A stretch of DNA of 64,000 bases from Kryptolebias marmoratus (Eukaryota; Chordata; Actinopteri; Cyprinodontiformes; Rivulidae). The stretch covers positions 12,971,500 through 13,035,499 of the forward strand of contig NC_051450.1 of the NCBI RefSeq assembly GCF_001649575.2, read 5' to 3'. Positions 56,075 to 64,000 of the stretch are shown piece by piece. Position numbers and translations under genes: made by a program. Positions within the stretch are counted from its first letter, which is position 1. The number at the start of each line of letters is the position of its first letter. The notes beneath the pieces were generated by a model that saw only the letters and a list, made by a program, of their open reading frames with translations, did no database searches and had not been told where the DNA came from.

Positions 56075-57827
56075 GTGAGTCTGGCCTCCTCCTCCTCTTT
56101 AGGGCCACGGCTTTTTAAAACTATGGCTCGGACACAGACCGCAAATGATGCATCATTAAAGGGAATGCACACACTGACAGCTGGGAGCATCTCTGGAGCT
56201 GGTTTGCCTTTGATAAAACCCACTCTGGCGTACACCTGTTACCAGATTTACCCAGCTTTACACTGCAATGAGGACTACAGAATAGAAGTATTAATGTTAC
56301 AAAACAAAACTTGTTTTTCTGCAAGTTTAGCTTGACCTGAAATAAATGACTCAGACAATAAACCAGCAACTTAATGCTCATGCTCCCGCTAAGTTACTGC
56401 ATATTCGATTTCCATCACAAATAGATCAATACGCTGGATTCATTTCGCTGCGATGAATCTCTATGGATGACGCCACTTCATTGCATAAATGGCCTTTTAA
56501 CCACAGAGCCATGCAGCGAAGAATTGGGTTATTTCCTTCCTGCCCAGGAGCTGCAGTAGTCGCTGAAAATGGAAGTGAAACAGCCAGATAGACGAATTTG
56601 TCCACCGTGCGTTCAGAAAGTGCAGCATAAAGGTTAAATTAGTCTCAATGGGCTCCCAGTTTTCACTGTGAAAACCTGGACTAAGCTGAGCAGCGGTAGA
56701 GCTGGTTTGTTGTGCGTAAAGTTTACTCTTCGCTCGGGTAGCTCTCGGATGCTGGAGCTGTTCAGTAGTTTTCATTGCGTGCCGGTCAGAAACAACAGAA
56801 TCTACCAGTAGATTGTGAATTTCATTGTTCGAACTGAACAAGAAGGGCTAACTTTGGTTTTAGTGTCAGTGAAGTAGTTGAAGCGAAGAACATTCCTCCA
56901 GGTTATTCGAGTTTCCCCACTTTCCTATGTCTGCATGTTTTGATCTGAATAAAACATTTTATTTCTAATGTTGTACCTCCTAGTTTCTCTTCAGTTCACT
57001 GGAAGACATGACGGTACGTGGCGAGTGCCCCAGCCGTACGGTGTTGAACATGGTAAAACTTGTTTCGCCCTTCGTCATACCAAAGTGAAGACTGGATAAT
57101 AGGCAGAGAGATTTAACCTTTTTGTGGTTTGATTGCTGGTGCATGAAGACCTTTGGCAAACGGCAAACGTTGGTCTTTTTGGGCTGTGAAAGTGAGGCAG
57201 TTTTTCAGTGATTCATGTGTAATCTGTGCGAGTTTTTCCCTCCCACCGTGTCGGTTTGTGAAACAGCCCTGAAACGGGGAGTATATTTCACTTGGCACAG
57301 GGCGATAAAACCCCAGTCAGGCGCAGGTACAGACGTGCTGGTACGCTCAGGCGTGACCTTTTCCCTTTAGATGCCGGGCAGCACCACCGTCTCTCTAAAC
57401 AAACAATGTTTTAATTGATTTTTTTTTAGGAGAAAAACAAAACAAAACAGAAAAGCAGAGCACGTCTGATCGAATTAGGCAAACTTTGGAAACCAAATCC
57501 CACGAGAGGATTTCACAAAGTTGTTTATACTTCAGACTGAGGCTGGATGTTGGTAAAAATTTAAAGTAGTAATTGTATTTCCTGCACTTTCCCATAAGGG
57601 CTTCTAACGTCCAGCGCAGCATTTTATATGTTATTTATTGACTTTAATTCTGCCCGAAACGTAGTTTGGACACAAGTGGACAGGTTGTTGACTTCAGGAA
57701 TGTCTCGCAGACACAGAGGAGGTCCAAGCCTGTGCTGAGAGCTGAGCTTCAGGTTATTCCTGCTGAGAGGTCGCTGTAGCCTCCACCCGACAGACTGTAT
57801 TATATACTCCACTACCAGCAGTAGATG

Positions 57828-57852
57828 CACACACACACACACACACACACAC
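57828..57852. repeat. (CA)12 microsatellite
   Basis: A pure CA tract of about 25 bp. Confidence 0.95.
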
Positions 57853-58689
57853 GCATTAAACATCCCTGTCAGCGCAACACATTCAGTGTATTTATTGGTT
57901 TGTGATTGAGACTTATATATTTCTCAGAATGTCACTGTGTGTGGACACTAAGCTCCTTATTTTGTGCTGAAACAAGTTTTTTTTTTTTTTTTCCTGCTCT
58001 GTAGTTGGTTGACACAATAACATGAGCAATTGTGTAACCCAAAACAGCCTCATGAAGAAACAAAATGCTTAGACCAGTACCAGCACGGTGTCTGCACAGC
58101 TCCTGCTGTAAGGTGTGGTCATTTCTGCAGGTCATTTTACTCACCCCCTGTAACTCTTATATTGATTCACATATTTTGCATCTTGCTGCTGTTAGCGATT
58201 AACTGATCAGCTTATTAGGAGTTAATCCAGAGATGGATGCTTCTGTTTAATTCCTCCGTTTTAAAAAGGCACGTGATTTACAGCGATATTGGTTGAACGG
58301 TATGGAGATTTAGCCTTTTGATATTTAATCCAGAGCCGAGTTTCTGGACTCCTCTGTGATCCTTGGAGGCCCGGTTATCTGATCTGCCTCTCTGGTGAGC
58401 ATAATTCTCCTCCTTGCATTGCTCTTTTGCGTGTCTGCTCTTGTCGATAAGCAGATCAGAAGTAAAATGATGACATACCTGAGTCATCAGTGGGAGGAGC
58501 TGGCTGCGGCCCCCTTGTTGATGCGCATGTTTCTGCACACAAATGGATTGTTAGAGAGCAGAAATTCCTCTAGTTGAAGTCAAGTTCACAGCATTGTTAA
58601 AGGGCTGGATCTGAACCTTTTGACATCTTTTGCCTCTGGTTCGTCATTCTAACATCCTCCATCCTGCTTCATTCCTCCTCCCGTCTGGT

Positions 58690-58960
58690 AGAACTACTTG
58701 ACTCCACCTCTAAATACTGCCGGCCGTGCTTCCCTTCCTGGTCCCCTGCAAACACAACATACTGTATCTAACTTTATTGTCTCCATCATATCAGCCAGCC
58801 ATCTTACTTCTTCACCATTCCCTACATTTAAAGCCCGTACTCTCATCTCTACAATCCTGCCTCCTAAACCGCCTGTTTGATTTGACAAGTTGTACACCGG
58901 ATGTACTTCCTGTAGTAACCCTCCCCAGGCTTGGGACTGGCACTGAGAGTACCTGAACCC
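58690..58960 (-). mobile_element. RTE-type LINE fragment (5' part, endonuclease start)
   Basis: On the minus strand a frame (58694-58897) contains MRVRALNVGNGEEVRWLADM, then METIKLDTVCCVC and FRGGVK. This is a degraded match to the apurinic endonuclease start of fish RTE-like elements (NVG..TGKGRE.ADMMERR..D.LC..ET pattern). Upstream of it, AGGAAGTACATCCGGTGTAC resembles the AGGAAGGGCATCCGG block common to these elements. It is truncated and diverged, so inactive. Confidence 0.7.
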
Positions 58961-60789
58961 ACCCTGTGTCTGGGTTATGTTGTGTTGTACGCTAATTTAC
59001 ACAATTAAGGACCATGAATAAATGAGATGTAACCATCGGTGAAAGGCCAGATAAAACCAGAGTCAGCTCCTCTGGGTTTGTAAACTAGAAGCTTGAAATC
59101 TGACTGATTTGTCATGTTTAGATAGCCCTTCTCATCTTATCTGTTCCATCCTCTTTGTGCTTTATATTATTTATATTATATTATTTAGCTTCTTTCTTTG
59201 AAGCTAAAATACAGATGAATTTCAAGTTGACCTCCCTGTGAAAAAGAAATAAAGATGGTTTATGGTTCACAAGCTAACGGCTCACCCGAGCATCGCTGCC
59301 TTCCTAAAACTACTTGAAACATAAAAAGAATTGTAGCAGTTCATGGAAATGCTGTTTGACTAAGATAGTAATTGTTCATAACCCCTCCACAGAGCCCTGC
59401 TTCAAAAAAAAAAAAAATCTGAACTCATCTTTTTAGCACATGCTGATTGTTTTAGTTTTAAATGAGCAGAAAGGGTTGGTTTGGAGATTTGTGGAAGCCC
59501 TGACTGTGGTGGCGTGTGTGGCTACGAGCAGTTTGCTCTTGATGTTTGCCTCCGATGTGTGTGTGTGTGTTCCAGTTTCTGATTTGCAGCGCTGGCTGTG
59601 CTGGCAGACATGAGCATCGCTCTCACTTCCGCCTTCTGATGTTGCCTTATTGAAGCCCTAAGCAGCTTTATAATGAGGAGAGCGCGCGGTCTCGCGTCTT
59701 CAACAGGATGCCTTCACTGTAGGCTCCCTGTTTTCAGCAGCATCTTCACACTGAATGTGGAAACAAGGCAAAGAGCACATTGCATGCAATCTGTCAACAT
59801 AAAGCTATAAATAGCACGGCTTACTCGGGAGGAAAAAAAAAAAAACTCTGCACCTTTCACACATGCACAGAAAACCGTTTCAGGCTCTCAGCTGAGAAAT
59901 CAGACGAGACCATATTGAATTTCTCCCTGAAGATTTGGTTAAATATTTTCACTCTGCTGTTTTAGACTAAACTGCAAAGCGCACCAGCTCACACAAAGGT
60001 AGGGTGTTGATGTTAGGGATTTTATTCTGGCGTGTTAAACCAGGCATGGGATCCTCATGTGGCCGCCTACATGTCGGTGGACACACAGAGCGGGCGTGCT
60101 GGCGCAGATGGTGAATCAGCGTGGTAGAGACGCAGTTTTTGTATGAAACTGTGGCTTTGCTGCCCCCGCACCAAACCTCCAGCCACACGTCGTGTTAAAA
60201 CTCTCACACAGTTTTTAAATCTGAGGTGTGGTTTTGTTCCACTTCACATCTTAACCGTTCTAACGAGTTTCATCCTCTTAGAGCTTACAGGACTCTAAAT
60301 CTACCCCACTTTAATATGAGAAATGCAAACAGTTTCTGCTTTTATTCATTACTTTGTCGTTTTTGGTAGCTTTATTTATTGGTGATTTGCACTGTTGAGT
60401 AATTGCAACATTTGCTCTTTTTGTAACATTTTAAGGTCGAAATTAAATAATTATAAACACATTATTTAAATATCTAGAATGACAAAGATTAAATTCTTGC
60501 TGCAGTCCCAGCTTTGTTGTCTATAAAAACAGACTACGGACAATGTTGATGTGCAAATCCTGTTTAATTCATTCATTGTTTGCTTTGCTATGATTGTCAA
60601 TGAAATGATAACAGATAATCACGATTCTTGCCCCATTCAGTATAAAAAAGTAACAGATTTTAAGTCTTTCAACTTTTCCTCTTTCACAATGAACAGGTCA
60701 GTTAATCACACAAGAAAAACAAAGCATTCCTTGAAGGGACACTTATTGCGTGCTAAGTTTTAACAAAGATCTTGCTTTATCTGTTGTTG

Positions 60790-60990
60790 CTCAAAGCATC
60801 TGATAGGGATGACTCTCAGCTACCACCACTCCAAGTTCTAGCTCAACATCTGTAAAACTGAGTCATTTTTGGGTTTTCTAAGGTTGATTCGCTGTGGGAG
60901 CCATCCTGAATTGGATGGACTTCAGAAGTTATTCTGATGAAATGTACAACTGATGATTACTTCCTGGACCTGTGGGGTTTACAGTACAGG
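60790..60990 (-). repeat. Dispersed repeat, copy 4 (minus orientation)
   Basis: Collinear with copy 1: GACTCTCAGCTACCACCACT, then ACATCTGTAAAACTGA, CTAAGGTTGATTCGCTGTGG, GCCATCCTGAATTGGATGGA and CTTCAGAAGTTAT. It is diverged and truncated at its right end. Confidence 0.6.
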
Positions 60991-63900
60991 GAGACTGTAA
61001 TGATCTGATATGATGTGAATTTATAGATTTTTTTTTTTTATGTCCAGTGGAGAAGAACGAACTAAATGTGGTTACCTCATATCAGAGGTTCTCCAGCTGT
61101 GAAAAGATTCAGACACATTTCTTTTTTTTTTAAATACTAAGAAACATGCATTTAGTCAACCATTTTAGCATAACAGTTGTGGTGGTTTGGTGGTGGTTTG
61201 AGACTAAGGAGCAACCAATAGATAAGTCACTTTAAGGGTTTTTTCTTGGGTTTCATTCCCTCTGCCAGCTGCACAGCTGATCTAACAACTCAGCAATGGT
61301 TAGGCTGTCGTATTTAGTCCATTGATGAGTCTTAATTTTGTCTTTTACTCATGGAGTGTGCTTTTTCTGTAACGGTGAAGCTAAACTTCTGATAGAGATA
61401 AAAGAAAAATTAATTTAAAGTGCAAATTTATTGGGGATTACAAGCCTTTGCAATAATTAGTCTGTTGGTATAATCGGGTTTTCAACCAATCCTTGAGTTC
61501 CCTCACAGAAAATGGTTCCCTACAGTCTAAATACTTTACAAAGTATTGTCAAGTTGTTTTCAAAATTCTGTCCAAAACAGGAGAATATGGATTAAAATGA
61601 AATGTAGTCTACTGAACGAGACGCAGGAGATTCAAGTAACAACGTTTTTTTCTAGAGATCTTTATTAGAAGTGTACACCAAAATACTCCTTGCTGGATGA
61701 AAAATCAGATCAGGAAGATCTAGTTTCATCGTTCTGTGTGACTGCTGCAAACGCACGCATCCTGTTGATTAATTAATGGTCTGGTCTGCAGGGAGGTTGG
61801 GCAGGTTGTTGACCGCACGTGTTGGTCCTTCGTGTGGTGGAGGAAATGAAAACCAAACCAGTGGTACATCAGCTCATCTCCTGGGGATAACAAAGTTACA
61901 TTTCTCCGACTCAAAAGTGGAATAAGTACTTATCTTCCCATCTAACTCTGTCTGTATTGATCGGAACGTCTTTCAAGCCTTTGCAATGATAAAGAACTTC
62001 TCATATGACGTACAGTTTGCCTTCGAGGTGACTAAAATACTCGGTGCCCTCGCTGCTACCACGCTGCTTAACTGTGCTCTGCTCTGTCTGCGATAGACTG
62101 GATTTAATTGTAGCTCGGAGGGATGAGCAAAGCTGAATCACACACATTCACTTCGGAATGATCTCATCATGTAGGTCTTTCCTTGCAGCGGCGCTGAACT
62201 GGATTACAGGAAGCTCAGAAGTACAGCGATGGGTTTTTTGAAGTACATTTCAGCCATTTGTCACACTCTTGTTAAGAGTTAAACTACAAAGAAAATAGCA
62301 GATCCTGGGGTGAAACATTTAATCAAATTAAAAGACCATAAAGGCTCAGATTTATCAGTCACACTGATCTTTTTTCCCCAGCAGCCTTGAGACATTTACG
62401 TTAGTTTTGTGCTGAAAATCAGCTTTTGACATTTTTGGCCCAATATTAACAAAGGGAAATAGAAACTTATAGTATATTTCACTTGTGGCATATATTTAAA
62501 GGTGGTCCTGGTTTCTTCTTATTCATTATTTTACTACTTTATTTGTCTGTTGGCTTCTGTAAGCATAGTGTTTAATAACAAATGGATATAGCCTTTATGG
62601 TGTCTTTTGTTGCCATGTTTTTTTGGACCCAGAAGTGGACTTATTTGAAGAAAAGGATGGAGCTGGACGCACGAAACGTGACTGGAGACAATTTTATATA
62701 TTTGAAATCCGGTATATTTTTTAAACTGACATTAGTTCCCAAAAATCCAACAACTTGCTCACATAAAGTGAAATAGACTAATAAAACCGAATCTTCCAAA
62801 TGCATCGCCTGGTGATTGTGACTGTCTGTCTTTAATTTTTACAGGAACCAACTCCAATAGTCCAGTCTCTCTTTTAGCAGGAAATTAAGAACTTTAAAGT
62901 TTACTCTGCTTGCTTACAAATTAGCAATAGTGTTTTTTTAATTGCACATTTTGAGCACAACTGGGCTTCTGTTAATGCTGTTGGTAATTTAGTTTTAGCT
63001 TTAGATTAGGCTATACCATAAAATTACCAATAAGATTTAGTTTTGTTATTACTTTACAGGAATGAAAAGGAGCTGCTGGACTCTGTTTTTCTTTTAGACA
63101 ACTTTTTACAGCTCGAAGTACTTAAACTTTTAGTTCTGTTGTCCAACGCTCTGTTAATGCTGGCTGTAATAGTTCATAAATAAACGAACCGAAGCAACAG
63201 ATTTCTGTGGATAAACTGTCTTGAAATGCCAATATGCCTAACGTCTGTAGCCATGTGCTTGGTGGCCGTGTGCTGTGATGCATAGTTGACTCCCATGATG
63301 CTTTGCTGTGTCATACCAGCTCTGTTGGGATTAAGACCAAACCACATTCAGTTACCATGAAGAAAAATCTCTTTTCAATGCAGGGAGAGGAAGAGAGTCT
63401 AATTTTTTTTTTTTACTGCTTTCACATCTGAGTAACCCATTTCTTTGCTGGTCTTTTATTCGTTTTCACGTCGTCTCATCCCGTCACATTTCTCTCCCGC
63501 GCCTTCTCGCTCTCAAGCTCCCACCGTTGTTTTGGTTTTGAAGTTACAGGATCTGAAGTGTACTCACATTCATGCATGACCAGCACTGCTGCGGGTGCTG
63601 ATCATTTGTATGCAGGCAGGCGAAGAGAGAGAGGGGGAAAAGCCTCGCCGTAATGGTCTCTCAGTCTACTGCGCTTCCACTCCGAATTAGAGCTGCACAA
63701 CTTGTGAAAGGCTTTCACAAAGTGTAGTGAATTTCATCCTGAAAGCTGCGAGGGACCTCATTTTTCACCCGACGCATAAAATAATAGTTGGACCTGTTTT
63801 AAAATGCTATTTTGGTTGTTGGTTTTTATATATTCCTAATCAGCTGAGTGAGTGAGTGTGTCACAGAAGCAGGGAGCCTTGTGGACAACCTGAATCAGAG

Positions 63901-64000
63901 GAAGTCTTACACAATAGGAAATGTCAGGCTTCTTATGCAAGTCTGTTTGTCGGGTGATATTTAAAAACTCTTGCAATTAGCCGGTAATTCATGAGGTAGA

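Larger units (their letters stand above)
56075..64000 (+). other. Intron-like stretch downstream of the putative cyrib 5' exons
   Basis: No coding exon or RNA gene was recognised in 7.9 kb. It holds a CA tract (57828-57852), an RTE-type LINE fragment (58690-58960, minus), a poly-A run near 59405 and copy 4 of the dispersed repeat (60790-60990). The coding exons of the + strand gene presumably lie beyond the window. Confidence 0.6.

Noticed and set aside
62582..62776. 64-codon frame as a small membrane protein
   Set aside because: AT-rich chance frame with no promoter, splice or family evidence.

Overview
The window is vertebrate nuclear DNA, almost certainly from a ray-finned (teleost) fish. 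It has short exons with GT-AG junctions, long AT-rich introns, CA/TG microsatellites, and several degenerate repeat types typical of fish genomes (Tc1-like transposon, tRNA-derived SINE, RTE and L2/CR1-like LINE pieces, hAT-type MITE). No prokaryotic, CRISPR or viral gene content was seen.

Layout: 1-16539 is non-coding and is read as the long 5' intron of asap1; no upstream coding exon was recognised. 16540-50439 (+) holds 27 coding exons of asap1 (ArfGAP with SH3, ankyrin repeats and PH domain 1). They run from inside the BAR domain through PH, ArfGAP, ankyrin repeats, a proline-rich region with seven D/E-L-P-P-K-P type repeats, and the SH3 domain to the stop codon. Joined, they give 3261 nt in one open frame (1086 residues plus stop). 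The initiator exon or exons lie upstream of the window or were missed. A 3'UTR of about 1.3 kb follows.

52339-54317 (-) is a compact seven-exon gene, convergent with asap1, for a 457-residue eEF1A. Its sequence resembles the amphibian/fish oocyte form 42Sp50 more than the housekeeping eEF1A. It has a TATA box and, just upstream, a 16-bp palindrome containing a Y-box (CTGATTGG). One intron has a GC donor and has been enlarged by a MITE.

From about 55.3 kb a CpG-rich segment and two probable 5'UTR exons open a second + strand gene, head-to-head with 42sp50. By synteny with human 8q24 (ADCY8-ASAP1-CYRIB, same orientation) it is probably cyrib (fam49b), but no coding exon lies in the window. The rest, to 64 kb, is intron-like with repeat fragments.

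How they relate: asap1 is an Arf GTPase-activating membrane and actin regulator, and CYRIB (if correct) is a Rac1-binding actin regulator. The eEF1A gene between them is functionally unrelated and probably germline-expressed. I found no previously undescribed multi-gene system. The most useful signals are the oocyte-type eEF1A with altered modification sites and a Y-box promoter, the MITE that duplicated a putative branch point in a GC-AG intron, a predicted phase-symmetric cassette exon in asap1, and a dispersed repeat family with four copies.
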